From positions 1-37,473 of the forward strand of contig JANJXC010000070.1 in the NCBI GenBank assembly GCA_024709225.1: a stretch of DNA of 37,473 nt, read 5' to 3'. The first letter of the stretch is position 1; the number at the start of each line of letters is the position of its first letter. The notes under the pieces were generated by a model. It worked only from the letters and a program-made list of their open reading frames with translations. It made no database searches and had not been told where the DNA came from. The stretch comes from Gammaproteobacteria bacterium. GTDB lineage: Bacteria > Pseudomonadota > Gammaproteobacteria > Thiohalomonadales > Thiohalomonadaceae. The translations under genes and the position numbers were made by a program. This document shows positions 27,387 to 37,322 of this stretch, piece after piece.

Positions 27387-28607
27387 ATGCTGGACAAGGT
27401 CACCACCACGGCAAACCCGCAGCAGGTGTGGGACTGGCTGTTGCGCGACGAGCCGCTGTTCATCCTCGACCTGCGCAACCGCGACGAATTCGCCCGCTGG
27501 CGCGTGGAGGGGCCGCACCCGCCGCCCACGCTCAACGCCCCCTACTTCGAGCTGCTCGACCTGGAGGGCGACGAGGAGGACGTCACCGCCGCCGTGATGC
27601 GCGGCGTGCGCGCCCGGCTCCTGCCGCAACTGCCCGCCGGCCGGCGCATCCTCGCCCTGTGCGCCGAGGGCAACACCTCCGCCTACGTCGCCGAGGGGCT
27701 GCGCCGCCTCGGCTTCGACGCGGTAAACATGGCAGGCGGCATGGAGGCCTGGGGCAATTTCTACTACGCGCAGACGGTGGAGCAGAACGCGCGCTACGCG
27801 CTGTACCAGGTGGTGCGCCCGGCGCGCGGCTGCCTCAGCCACGTGCTGGTGAGCGACGGCCGCGCCGCGGTATTCGATCCGGCACGGCACATCGAGCACT
27901 ACCGGCAACTGGCCGCCACGCTGGAGGCGCGCATCGAGCGCGTGCTGGACACCCACCTGCATGCCGATCACATCAGCGGCGGCCCGGCGCTGGGCGCCGG
28001 CGGACACATTCCCTATCACCTGCATCCCTACGACGCCATCCATCCCATGGACATGCTGCCGGCGCGCATCGACTATGCGCCGCTGCGCGACGGCGAGACC
28101 TTCCGCCTCGGCCAGGCGGAGATCCGCACCCTGCACTACCCCGGCCACACCCTCGGCATGGTGGCCTTCCTCATCGACGGCCGCTACCTGCTGAGCGGCG
28201 ACAGCCTGTTCCTCGAATCCATCGCCCGTCCCGACCTGGGCGGCCGGGCCGAGGCCTGGGCGCCGCTGCTGTACGAGTCGCTGCAACGCATGAGCGCGTT
28301 GCCGGATACCACCGTGGTGTTGCCGGCCCACTTCAGCGACATCACCGTGGCCGACGGCGCGGGCGTGTTCCGCACCACGCTGGGCGAACTCAAGCGCAGC
28401 AACCCCGGCCTGCGCCAGCTGGCCGGGGGCCGGGAGAAGTTCTGCGCCTACATCCTGGCGAGCCTGCCGGAGTTTCCGCCGGCCTACGTCGAGATCAAGC
28501 GCGCCAATGCCGGGCTGGCCGCCCCGGACGAGCGCACGATGCAGGAACTGGAGCTGGGCAGGAACATCTGCGCCCTGACCCAGGCCGCGGGAGGACAACA
28601 TGGCTAG
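27387..28607 (+). CDS. Rhodanese-metallo-beta-lactamase fusion, persulfide dioxygenase-like
   Basis: 406 residues. An N-terminal rhodanese domain (about 8-130) carries the active-site cysteine C92 in LCAEGNTS, ready to hold a persulfide. The C-terminal metallo-beta-lactamase domain has HLHADH (H190, H192, D194, H195), H254 (PGHTLG), D272 (SGDSLF) and H315 (PAHFSD), the metal ligands of the ETHE1/glyoxalase II-like group. Persulfide dioxygenases of this fold oxidise glutathione persulfide to sulfite. GGAGG lies six bases before the ATG. The gene overlaps aprM by 8 bp (ATGGCTAG), so it belongs to the aprMBA operon. Domain order is rhodanese first, the reverse of CstB-type fusions. Catalysis is inferred. 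Confidence 0.85.
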   Translation: MLDKVTTTANPQQVWDWLLRDEPLFILDLRNRDEFARWRVEGPHPPPTLNAPYFELLDLEGDEEDVTAAVMRGVRARLLPQLPAGRRILALCAEGNTSAYVAEGLRRLGFDAVNMAGGMEAWGNFYYAQTVEQNARYALYQVVRPARGCLSHVLVSDGRAAVFDPARHIEHYRQLAATLEARIERVLDTHLHADHISGGPALGAGGHIPYHLHPYDAIHPMDMLPARIDYAPLRDGETFRLGQAEIRTLHYPGHTLGMVAFLIDGRYLLSGDSLFLESIARPDLGGRAEAWAPLLYESLQRMSALPDTTVVLPAHFSDITVADGAGVFRTTLGELKRSNPGLRQLAGGREKFCAYILASLPEFPPAYVEIKRANAGLAAPDERTMQELELGRNICALTQAAGGQHG

Positions 28608-29343
28608 CGCCAACCCCTTCTTTGCCGCCGGCGAATTCCTGCCGGCGAATTTCCTGCAGATATACGCGGTGCTGATGTTCCTCGCCGTCGTCGCCGGCAC
28701 GCTGTACGACCTGTGGCACAAGCGCAGCGCGCGCTTTTTTGCCGCACAGCAACAGCGCGCCCGCGCCCGGGCGACACGCCCGCTGCGCAGCGGCGAGCGC
28801 GCCCTCCTCGCCGCGCAGACGCTGCTGCACGAGGTCGCCGCCTCCGGCGAGTTCTGCGCCTGGCAACGCCGCCTGTCGCACCTGCTCATGTCCTGGGGCT
28901 TCGTGCTGTATCTGCTCGCCACCGTGGCGCTGGTGTTCCTCCATGCCGGCAATCCGCAACCGCCGCTGCTGTGGCCGCTGCTGTGGAACCTCGGCGCGGT
29001 GATGGTGCTCGTGGGCGGGCTGTGGTTCTTCTTCGTGCTGCGCGTGGACGTCGCCCGCGAGGCACGGCCGCCCTGGCGCCTGGTGCGCGCCGACCTGTTC
29101 ATCGTCACCCTGCTGCTCAGCGTCGCCTGCGCCCTGCTGTACGAGATCGCCACCCTGACGCGGCACCCCGGCGCGATACAGGCGACATTCATCGTCTATC
29201 TGTTCTTCACCACGCTGCTGTTCGTCACCGTGCCCTGGTCCAAGTTCGCCCACATGTTCTACAAGCCGGCGGCGGCCCTGCAGCGCCGCGTGGAACAGGC
29301 CGACGGCTCGTCCGACCTGCCGCGCCCGGCGGCGAGGGAGTGA
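28600..29343 (+). CDS. aprM: APS reductase membrane anchor AprM
   Basis: A 247-residue membrane protein with about five hydrophobic helices (roughly 18-36, 93-115, 128-147, 163-184, 194-213) and several histidines near the membrane (H77, H94, H218) that could bind heme. It is named from its place directly before aprB-aprA. AprM replaces QmoABC as the quinone-linking partner in one lineage of sulfur oxidisers. The start overlaps the end of the rhodanese-MBL gene, and aprB starts five bases after its stop, so all four genes are one operon. Confidence 0.85.
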   Translation: MASANPFFAAGEFLPANFLQIYAVLMFLAVVAGTLYDLWHKRSARFFAAQQQRARARATRPLRSGERALLAAQTLLHEVAASGEFCAWQRRLSHLLMSWGFVLYLLATVALVFLHAGNPQPPLLWPLLWNLGAVMVLVGGLWFFFVLRVDVAREARPPWRLVRADLFIVTLLLSVACALLYEIATLTRHPGAIQATFIVYLFFTTLLFVTVPWSKFAHMFYKPAAALQRRVEQADGSSDLPRPAARE

Positions 29344-29347
29344 TGCC

Positions 29348-29791
29348 ATGCCCACCTACACCTACATGACGCGCTGCGACGGCTGCGGCCAGTGCGTCGA
29401 CATCTGCCCCGCCGACATCATGCACATCGATCCGGTGTACCGCCGCTCCTACAACATCGAGCCCAACTTCTGCTGGGAATGCTATTCCTGCGTCAAGGCC
29501 TGCCCGCAGCACGCCATCGACGTGCGCGGCTACGCCGACTTCGCGCCGCTCGGCCACAGCGTGCGCGTGCTGCGCGAGGAGGAGCACGGCAGCATCGCCT
29601 GGAAGGTCCGCTACCGCGACGGCCGGCTGAAGGAGTTCCGCTTCCCCATCCGCACCACGCCGTGGGACTCCATCACGCCGCCCACCGCCTATGCCGCCCC
29701 TGATCGTGCCGCGCTGGATTCGCCGCTGCTGGCGCACGAGCCGGAGGCGCTCTACCTTGCGGCGCTGCCGGTGCCGCAGGGCAGGGTCTGA
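29348..29791 (+). CDS. aprB: Adenylylsulfate reductase beta subunit AprB
   Basis: The electron-transfer subunit, 147 residues. Two [4Fe-4S] sites are complete: C10, C13, C16, C20 and C42, C45, C48, C52. The C-terminal tail (after about residue 65) is the family's arm that wraps around AprA. It passes electrons from the AprA flavin towards the membrane partner AprM. It ends four bases before aprA starts. Confidence 0.96.
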   Translation: MPTYTYMTRCDGCGQCVDICPADIMHIDPVYRRSYNIEPNFCWECYSCVKACPQHAIDVRGYADFAPLGHSVRVLREEEHGSIAWKVRYRDGRLKEFRFPIRTTPWDSITPPTAYAAPDRAALDSPLLAHEPEALYLAALPVPQGRV

Positions 29792-29795
29792 CGCC

Positions 29796-31622
29796 ATGCG
29801 CCCGCGCATCCACTACGTCGACTGCGACGTCCTCATCGTCGGCGGCGGCTTCGGCGGTTGCGGCGCCGCCTACGAGGCGCGCTACTGGGGACGCGACCTG
29901 AAGATCGTGGTGGCGGAGAAGGCCAACATCACGCGCAGCGGCGCCGTGGCCCACGGCCTGTCGGCCATCAACTGCTACATGGGCATGCGCTGGGGCGAGA
30001 ACCGGCCGGAGGATTTCGTGCACTACGTGCGCGGCGACCTGATGGGACTGGTGCGCGAAGATCTGGTGTACGACATCGCGCGCCACGTCGACTCCACGGT
30101 GCACAAGTTCGAGGAGTGGGGCCTGCCGATCATGAAGGACCCGGCCACCGGCCATTACCTGCGCGAGGGACGCTGGCAGGTGATGATCCACGGCGAGAGC
30201 TACAAGCCGATCATCGCCGAGGCGGCGGTGAAATCCGCCGAGGTCCACAACCGCGTGATGGTCACCCACCTGCTGCGCGACAAGACCGATCCCAACCGCG
30301 TCGCCGGCGCCATCGGCTTTCACATGCGCGAAGGCACCTGCTACGTGTTCCGCGCCAGGGCGGTGATCAATGCTGCCGGCGGCGCCTCGCACATCTTCCG
30401 CCCGCGCTCGGTGGGCGAAGGCGCGGGCCGCACCTGGTACTCGCCCTGGAGCAGCGCCTCCGCCTATGCCCTGCTGATCCAGGCCGGCGCCAAGATGATC
30501 CAGATGGAAAACCGCATCGTCCTCGCCCGCTTCAAGGACGGCTACGGCCCGGTGGGCGCCTGGATGCTGCTGCTCAAGGCGCCGTCCACCAACGCCTACG
30601 GCGAGGACTTCGAGGCGCAGCGGCTGGAGGAGATCCGGGCCCTGGTCGGCCCCTACGCCGACACCCGGCCGATGCCCACCTGCCTGCGCAATCACGCCAT
30701 GCTGCAGGAGATGAAGGCCGGCCGCGGCCCCATCTACATGCACACCCAGAACGTCATCGACAGCAAGGAAAAGGAGGACCTCGGCTGGGAGGATTTTCTC
30801 GACATGACCGTGGGCCAGGCGGTGCTGTGGGCGGCGCAGAACATCGACCCCAGGGAACGCCCCTCGGAACTGATGACCTCCGAACCCTACGTCATGGGCT
30901 CCCACGCCACCTGCTCCGGCGCCTGGGCCAGCGGCCCCGACGACTGCGCCCCCACCGACTACCAGTGGGGCTACAACCGCATGACCACCGTGGCGGGCCT
31001 GTTCGGGGCCGGCGACACCATCGGCGGTTCCGCCCACAAGTTCTCCTCCGGCTCCTTCACCGAAGGCCGCATCGCCGGCAAGGCGGCGGTGAAGTATGTG
31101 CGCGATCACGCCACGCAGCCGCCGCAGCTGGACGAGGCACAGGTGCAGGAACTGCACCAGGCCATCTTCCGCCCCCTCGACACCTACGCCGTCAACCGCA
31201 ACGAAATCGTTGCCGGCAGCGTGGCGCCGCACTACCTCACGCCGCTGCAGGGGCTGCAACGGCTGGAAAAGATCATGGACGAGTACGCCGGCGGCTACAG
31301 TCTGTTCTACGTCACCAGCGCACCGCTGTTGAACCGTGCCCTGGAGCTGGTCGCCATGCTGAAGGAAGACCTGCACCAGCTCGGCGCCGAAGACCTGCAC
31401 CAGCTGATGCGCGCCTGGGAGCTGCACCACCGCGTCTGCACCGCCGAGGCGGTGATCCGCCATACCCTGTTCCGTGAGGAGACGCGCTGGCCCGGCTACT
31501 ACTACCGCGCCGACCACCCCACGCCGCGCGACCCCGACTGGCATGTGTTCACCGCGTCGCGCTACGACACGCGCAGCGACACCTGGCAACTGGAGAAACT
31601 GCCGGTGCATCACTTCATCTGA
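29796..31622 (+). CDS. aprA: Adenylylsulfate reductase alpha subunit AprA
   Basis: The FAD-containing catalytic subunit, 608 residues, of the fumarate reductase/succinate dehydrogenase flavoprotein type. The FAD-binding turn is LIVGGGFGGCGAAYEARYWG and the family block ITRSGAVAHGLSAINCYMG follows. In a sulfur oxidiser it works in reverse: sulfite plus AMP to APS. The start at 29796 (MRPRIHYVDCDVL) lies four bases after the aprB stop with GCAGGG upstream; a longer in-frame frame starting inside aprB was rejected. No ATP sulfurylase gene (sat) is in view, so APS use must be encoded elsewhere. Confidence 0.96.
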   Translation: MRPRIHYVDCDVLIVGGGFGGCGAAYEARYWGRDLKIVVAEKANITRSGAVAHGLSAINCYMGMRWGENRPEDFVHYVRGDLMGLVREDLVYDIARHVDSTVHKFEEWGLPIMKDPATGHYLREGRWQVMIHGESYKPIIAEAAVKSAEVHNRVMVTHLLRDKTDPNRVAGAIGFHMREGTCYVFRARAVINAAGGASHIFRPRSVGEGAGRTWYSPWSSASAYALLIQAGAKMIQMENRIVLARFKDGYGPVGAWMLLLKAPSTNAYGEDFEAQRLEEIRALVGPYADTRPMPTCLRNHAMLQEMKAGRGPIYMHTQNVIDSKEKEDLGWEDFLDMTVGQAVLWAAQNIDPRERPSELMTSEPYVMGSHATCSGAWASGPDDCAPTDYQWGYNRMTTVAGLFGAGDTIGGSAHKFSSGSFTEGRIAGKAAVKYVRDHATQPPQLDEAQVQELHQAIFRPLDTYAVNRNEIVAGSVAPHYLTPLQGLQRLEKIMDEYAGGYSLFYVTSAPLLNRALELVAMLKEDLHQLGAEDLHQLMRAWELHHRVCTAEAVIRHTLFREETRWPGYYYRADHPTPRDPDWHVFTASRYDTRSDTWQLEKLPVHHFI

Positions 31623-31633
31623 GCGAGGGAGAA

Positions 31634-31658
31634 GGGGCGGGGAAGAACTCCCCGCCCC
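31634..31658. terminator. Shared hairpin between convergent aprA and nirS
   Basis: GGGGCGGGG (31634-31642) and CCCCGCCCC (31650-31658) form a perfect 9-bp GC stem with a 7-base loop. It sits 11 bases after the aprA stop and 7 bases after the nirS stop, between convergent genes. There is no long T-run on either side, so efficiency is unsure. Confidence 0.75.
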
Positions 31659-31665
31659 GCAGTGG

Positions 31666-33526
<1,861 letters not shown>

Positions 33527-33745
33527 TTTGTGCATCGCATTTAACGATTTCAGATATCGAATTTCACGATGCAATTCAGCGCGGCTTTGTGCGTTTACGC
33601 AAGGCGCATCCACGTAAGAGGCATGAGAGTACGCAGGGCATTGCCGACGCGCCCGGCACGCGCCGGGGCACAGGAATAATCAAAACCTATGGCAAAAACC
33701 GGACACGGGCACGGTACCGGCAGGACGGGCAACAAAACAGCCGGG

Positions 33746-34351
33746 TTAGCGCTTGCGGCACACCGGCAGATTCAGTCCCCAGCGGATGGCAAGAACGCGC
33801 AGCAGCACCACCACCACGATACCGGTGCTGAAGGCCATGGAGGACGCCACGCCGAGGGATTGCAGCGCGAGATACGCCACGATGCCGGCGATCGCCGCGG
33901 TGGCATAGATCTCCTTCTGCATGATGAGCGGAATCCGCGCCGTGACCACGTCGCGCAGCACGCCGCCGGTGACGCCGGTCATGGTGCCCATCAACACCAC
34001 GATCAGCGGCGCATGGCCCGCTGCCAGGGTGAGCTTGGCGCCCAGCATGGCAAACAGCGCCAGACCCAGCGCATCCGCGATGAGAAAGATCTTTCCCGGC
34101 GGCGGGCGCAGGCGTAGATAGAGGATCGTCGCCAACGTCGCGGCGATGATGACGATGAGATACCAGGTGTCGACGATCCAGAAGATCGGATGCCGATCCA
34201 GCAGCAGGTCGCGCAGCGTGCCGCCGCCGATGGCCGTGAGCGTCGCCACCATCAATACGCCGAGCAGGTCCAGATCGCGATCCCGCGCCGCCAGCACGCC
34301 ACTGGCGGCAAACACCGCCACGCCGGCCAGATCCAGGTAATACAGCAACAC
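33746..34351 (-). CDS. TRIC/UPF0126 membrane protein (YadS-like)
   Basis: 201 residues and about seven hydrophobic helices arranged as two related halves. Each half carries the family motif: GGGTLRDLLL near 42 and TGGVLRDVV near 127. Prokaryotic TRIC homologues form trimeric cation-permeable channels; the physiological role in bacteria is unclear. The start is a GTG at 34351 supported by GGAGG five bases upstream. It is followed by no gene on its strand until nirS. The gap 34352-34528 before the next gene holds nothing I recognise. Confidence 0.88.
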   Translation of the reverse strand: MLLYYLDLAGVAVFAASGVLAARDRDLDLLGVLMVATLTAIGGGTLRDLLLDRHPIFWIVDTWYLIVIIAATLATILYLRLRPPPGKIFLIADALGLALFAMLGAKLTLAAGHAPLIVVLMGTMTGVTGGVLRDVVTARIPLIMQKEIYATAAIAGIVAYLALQSLGVASSMAFSTGIVVVVLLRVLAIRWGLNLPVCRKR

Positions 34352-34528
34352 GATGCCTCCGGAAGGAATGGATAAAGATGCGGTAAAACCTCCTCTCCCT
34401 CAGGGAGACGGAACCACACCATTGCCGCACAGGAACAGCACGAACTACAGGCCGGTCAAGCGGCGTGCCCCAACAGGCGCGCAAGAATATCACCCCGCGT
34501 CACGCCGGTCTGCCCCCGCCGTGATGCC

Positions 34529-35077
34529 CTACTCGCGCCAATACCGCGGGTCGTTCAGGGTATCGGCGCACTGCACCGTGCCATGTACCTGGCCGAGTAC
34601 GCCCGGCCGCAACGCCAGCACCATCCAGGCGGCGTCATGCTCGGCAGGAATTGGATAAGGCGCGGCCAGACCCAGCGCCCGCGCCGGGCGGAATCCGAAG
34701 CGGGAATAGTAGTCGGGATAGCCGAGGACAAAGACCAGCGCGACGCCCGCCGCTGCCAGCAGCCGCAGCCCGGCGCGAACCAGGGCGCCGCCGACGCCCT
34801 GCCCCTGTACCTCCGGCAGCACCGCCAGCGGTGCGAGGATCTGCGCAGCGGTTTCCTGATCGCCCGGTTGCATCGTTACGGCGGTAAACAGCACATGCCC
34901 CACTACCCTGCCATCCACCTCCGCCACCAGCGAATGCAGCGGCCTGGCGGTTGCATCGCCCAGCAAGCCCTCAACCAGCGCGACGATCTCCGGCCCCTCT
35001 GTGAGGCCGAAGGCTGCCTCATGGACAGTCCGGACGGCAGCACGGTCATCTGTGGTAGCGAATCTGACGTTCACCAT
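34529..35077 (-). CDS. GNAT N-acetyltransferase, YhbS-like
   Basis: 182 residues with the GNAT fold. The acetyl-CoA loop is VQGQGVGGALV (Q91-G96), preceded by LAPLAVLPE and followed by VFVLGYPDYYSRFGFRPA, the layout of YhbS-type acetyltransferases. The substrate is unknown. I chose ATG 35077 (MVNVRFATTD), which begins at the first GNAT strand; the ribosome site is weak, and in-frame sequence upstream is a non-conserved-looking Pro/Gly-rich stretch. Confidence 0.85.
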   Translation of the reverse strand: MVNVRFATTDDRAAVRTVHEAAFGLTEGPEIVALVEGLLGDATARPLHSLVAEVDGRVVGHVLFTAVTMQPGDQETAAQILAPLAVLPEVQGQGVGGALVRAGLRLLAAAGVALVFVLGYPDYYSRFGFRPARALGLAAPYPIPAEHDAAWMVLALRPGVLGQVHGTVQCADTLNDPRYWRE

Positions 35078-35252
35078 GGAATGTATTTCATCACGATGGC
35101 CGCCCTCCCCCGGTATCAACCGGAGCCCTTGGTAGGTTGGCGCTGACGGAGGAAGCCCAACGAACGGGGCACGGGGCATGCCGGGCTTCGTTCCTCACTC
35201 CTGTCGTGCTGCGCCGACAAAGACCACTCGACGGGACGGATGAAAGTTACGT

Positions 35253-35549
35253 TCAAGAAGATACCGGCTGATGTTTCAGGAAACATCGCTCAGACGTCAG
35301 CCACACGCCAAGGCCATAACACGCCCCCGCCGCCATCCAGAGCAGCGACTGCCAGACCCAGTAATAACCGGCCGTGTCTGCCCGATACGGCAACCCGAAA
35401 TAAACCGGGGCGCACGCCATGACCAGGAACATCGGCAGCCCCCAGCGGATGACGCCATTAAAGACAACAAAACGCCACTTGCCTTGCCTGCGCGTTTCGC
35501 CCCAGGTCAGGTGGCGTCTTTCGGGGTAGTACCAGGAAAATTTCGGCAT
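35253..35549 (-). CDS. Small membrane protein, unknown
   Basis: 98 residues with a basic N-terminal part (WGETRRQGKWRF) and two hydrophobic helices (about 30-50 and 62-82). ATG 35549 has AGGAG six bases upstream, a good match that decides the start over an in-frame codon at 35606. It lies 93 bp beyond the attC-like site at 35643-35720 on the same strand as the two cassette genes, so it may be a further cassette, but I see no attC-like site after it. No function assigned. Confidence 0.7.
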   Translation of the reverse strand: MPKFSWYYPERRHLTWGETRRQGKWRFVVFNGVIRWGLPMFLVMACAPVYFGLPYRADTAGYYWVWQSLLWMAAGACYGLGVWLTSERCFLKHQPVSS

Positions 35550-35642
35550 TGCGTGCTCCTTCAACTTCGAACGCAAGTTGTTAGTCTGACCCCGAACTAT
35601 TTTCAATAAGGATGTTTTCGGTGGTCATGTCCATTTCTTAAC

Positions 35643-35720
35643 GTCTAACGCCCGCAATAAACGGCGCGAGGAACGAGCGTCCGGCGACCGTAGGGAGCGA
35701 ATTTAATTTCTTGGTTATGC
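35643..35720 (-). other. Integron attC-like recombination site 1
   Basis: Read on the minus strand it starts GCATAAC (35720-35714), the R'' core, and ends GTTAGAC (35649-35643), a perfect GTTRRRY R' core, 78 bp in all. It lies directly at the 3' end of the gene at 35715-36332, whose TAA stop is inside the R'' core, as is usual for cassettes. The inner arms are only partly complementary, so it is a degenerate site. Confidence 0.62.
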
Positions 35721-36332
35721 GTTCTCATTTTCTATCCAGACACAGAAATCTGTAATCTCTCTCAGGTCAGGAAATTCACCGTCTTTTGGCCCCCACCATC
35801 CCAAAGAGTCCCGATAGAGATAGTAAATATATTTATGGTACTTGTCGTAGAATTGAGTGAGGCTGAGATTAGATGATCTTTCATAGGCGACATGCCCACA
35901 GACTTTGTTCCGGTATTCTCGAAAGTTCTTTGCAAACTCCTCAGGCACCTTTACATCATAAAAACCTATGTCATTTACCCACTCAGGTGCGCGACCATCT
36001 TTAATGGCATCACGATATTGATCCATCACTCGCTGCGCGTGATGCATGATGTAACTGTCAATTATAAGGGTTCGTTCTTCACCTTTCTTGTTCGTTATCT
36101 TCGTGTTGCCAGAATCACGAGCATTACATCCCAAAATAAACTCGTACAGGTGATGCACGAAGCTTGAATACGCGTTATAGGCCCGATAAGAAACCTCTCG
36201 GATACGCCCTTTCATAATCATGATGGTGGCGTAATGGGTGAACCGCTGAAACTCGTCATGACACCTGAACATTTCATGAGTTAAAGCAGTGCAGTGATCT
36301 GAATCGACAATGCCGCCTACCTCAAACTTCAT
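35715..36332 (-). CDS. Cassette gene: HEPN-motif-containing unknown protein
   Basis: 205 residues, mostly helical in character and clearly lower in GC than the neighbours. Near the C-terminus is EYRNKVCGHVAYE with R141 and H147, a match to the R-x4-6-H motif of HEPN ribonucleases, many of which are toxins or phage-defence effectors. The full HEPN fold is not proven. ATG 36332 has AAGGAG at five bases; an in-frame ATG at 36350 lies inside the upstream attC core and was rejected. The gene is flanked by attC-like sites on both sides, so it is a mobile integron cassette. No partner antitoxin is recognisable. Confidence 0.75.
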   Translation of the reverse strand: MKFEVGGIVDSDHCTALTHEMFRCHDEFQRFTHYATIMIMKGRIREVSYRAYNAYSSFVHHLYEFILGCNARDSGNTKITNKKGEERTLIIDSYIMHHAQRVMDQYRDAIKDGRAPEWVNDIGFYDVKVPEEFAKNFREYRNKVCGHVAYERSSNLSLTQFYDKYHKYIYYLYRDSLGWWGPKDGEFPDLREITDFCVWIENENA

Positions 36333-36346
36333 GACTACTCCTTGAT

Positions 36347-36418
36347 GCATAACGCCCAGCTGAGCCGACGAGGGGGCGCGCTAGCGTCCCCGAGGTCGGC
36401 TCCAGCTGGATGTTATAC
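36347..36418 (-). other. Integron attC site 2
   Basis: On the minus strand: R'' core GTATAAC (36418-36412), L'' CCAGCTGGAGCCGAC, a variable centre, L' GTCGGCTCAGCTGG, and R' core GTTATGC (36353-36347); 72 bp. The arms pair almost perfectly, with one extra base in L'', the extrahelical base that marks attC strand polarity. It separates the two cassette genes, both of which point the same way. Confidence 0.88.
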
Positions 36419-36424
36419 GCGTAC

Positions 36425-37024
36425 TTAAATGGTGTTTTCACGCACGATCTGTCCTATCTCGTGGCTCAATTGTGAGAATGCATAGGCCCGGACCAGTGAG
36501 GGAACGTGCACGATGTGCCTCAACCCTTCCTTTTCATCAAAATCGGAAGCAACCTCCACGTAAACCCGCCCGTCTTCAAACTCCCTAGTCTTGCCATCTT
36601 CGTATACCCTCAAATGGCAGTAATCTCCTCCGAGCACCATCACTGATTTCGAATGGATTACGCGCCCAAGGATCCACCACAGGCTTTCCGGGCACAGCTG
36701 GATTTCCCTTTCTTCAATTCCTCCTCGCCCAATCCAAGCGACTGGACGATCGCTATGTGGGAATAGCTTCTTCGCAAGAGCGACCTTACCCGCGCGCTCA
36801 ATGAGTTTGCGAAGGATAAAGCAATACTCATGCAGTCCATCGATCACTTCAACCGTGAACTCGAGATCGAGCGACTGAAAGGAGAACAGATCATCTTCAA
36901 TGGCATTCCTTCCTGCGACGAATCGATTCCTGTCGAAACATGAGAGAGCAAGCAATCTAGTGCCAGCATCGACTGCCTTTGCGTGCCAACGCGCAATGAG
37001 CGCAACCTGTTTCGTCACGACCAC
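36425..37024 (-). CDS. Cassette gene: unknown protein
   Basis: 199 residues, no signal peptide or membrane helix, lower GC than the flanking chromosome. Recognisable stretches are LHEYCFILRKLIERAGK and PESLWWILGRVIHSKS, but I cannot place the family. It begins with GTG 37024, four bases after CGGAG. The stop is six bases before attC site 2, and a GTTATAC core lies 12 bases upstream of the start, so the gene is bounded like an integron cassette. Confidence 0.7.
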   Translation of the reverse strand: MVVTKQVALIARWHAKAVDAGTRLLALSCFDRNRFVAGRNAIEDDLFSFQSLDLEFTVEVIDGLHEYCFILRKLIERAGKVALAKKLFPHSDRPVAWIGRGGIEEREIQLCPESLWWILGRVIHSKSVMVLGGDYCHLRVYEDGKTREFEDGRVYVEVASDFDEKEGLRHIVHVPSLVRAYAFSQLSHEIGQIVRENTI

Positions 37025-37036
37025 TAGGCTCCGAGC

Positions 37037-37043
37037 GTATAAC
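37037..37043 (-). other. Integron-type core site upstream of first cassette
   Basis: The minus strand reads GTTATAC, a GTTRRRY core, 12 bases before the start of the cassette gene. It could be the R' core of an attI site or of a decayed attC; sequence further upstream (to about 37185) does not pair with it. Supported mainly by position. Confidence 0.4.
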
Positions 37044-37214
37044 AGTTATTTAGACTGACGCCGCACTAATACTTTTAGCAACGCTGCGGCCTATCACATT
37101 AGCCACAGCAAACCAGAAAGCGGCAATTTTTCCGATAAACCAGCAGCTTGCCCTCATTTCCTCGACTCCCACGCATCCGTTAGCCAAGATACTGCCAACG
37201 CCTCACGCCGCTGT

Positions 37215-37234
37215 CTGTAGGTGAATGCCTACAG
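37215..37234. other. Small hairpin in the gap before the regulator gene
   Basis: CTGTAGG (37215-37221) and CCTACAG (37228-37234) form a 7-bp stem with a 6-base loop. No T-run follows. The gap 37044-37282 holds no gene I can support. Confidence 0.45.
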
Positions 37235-37282
37235 CGTCCTCTTCCGGCTTCCGCACTGTCGTGGAAAAAATTCCCCCTCCCA

Positions 37283-37308
37283 GCCTCCCCCACTGTCGTG
37301 GGGGAGGC
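37283..37308 (-). terminator. Terminator-like hairpin after the partial regulator gene
   Basis: GCCTCCCCCA (37283-37292) and TGGGGGAGGC (37299-37308) pair perfectly over 10 bp around a 6-base loop. On the minus strand it starts 14 bases after the stop of the gene at 37323; a T-run appears only about 12 bases after the stem. Confidence 0.75.
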
Positions 37309-37322
37309 GTTAATCAAAGAGG

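Noticed and set aside
33589..33831. Possible small plus-strand gene divergent from nirS
   Set aside because: Composition is random-looking, there is no ribosome site, and its end overlaps the TRIC gene in antisense.
35134..35248. A third attC site after the small membrane protein (GTAAC near 35248, GTTGGGC near 35163)
   Set aside because: The inner arms do not pair, and the GTTGG...CCAAC part looks like one of the genomic palindromes rather than an attC.
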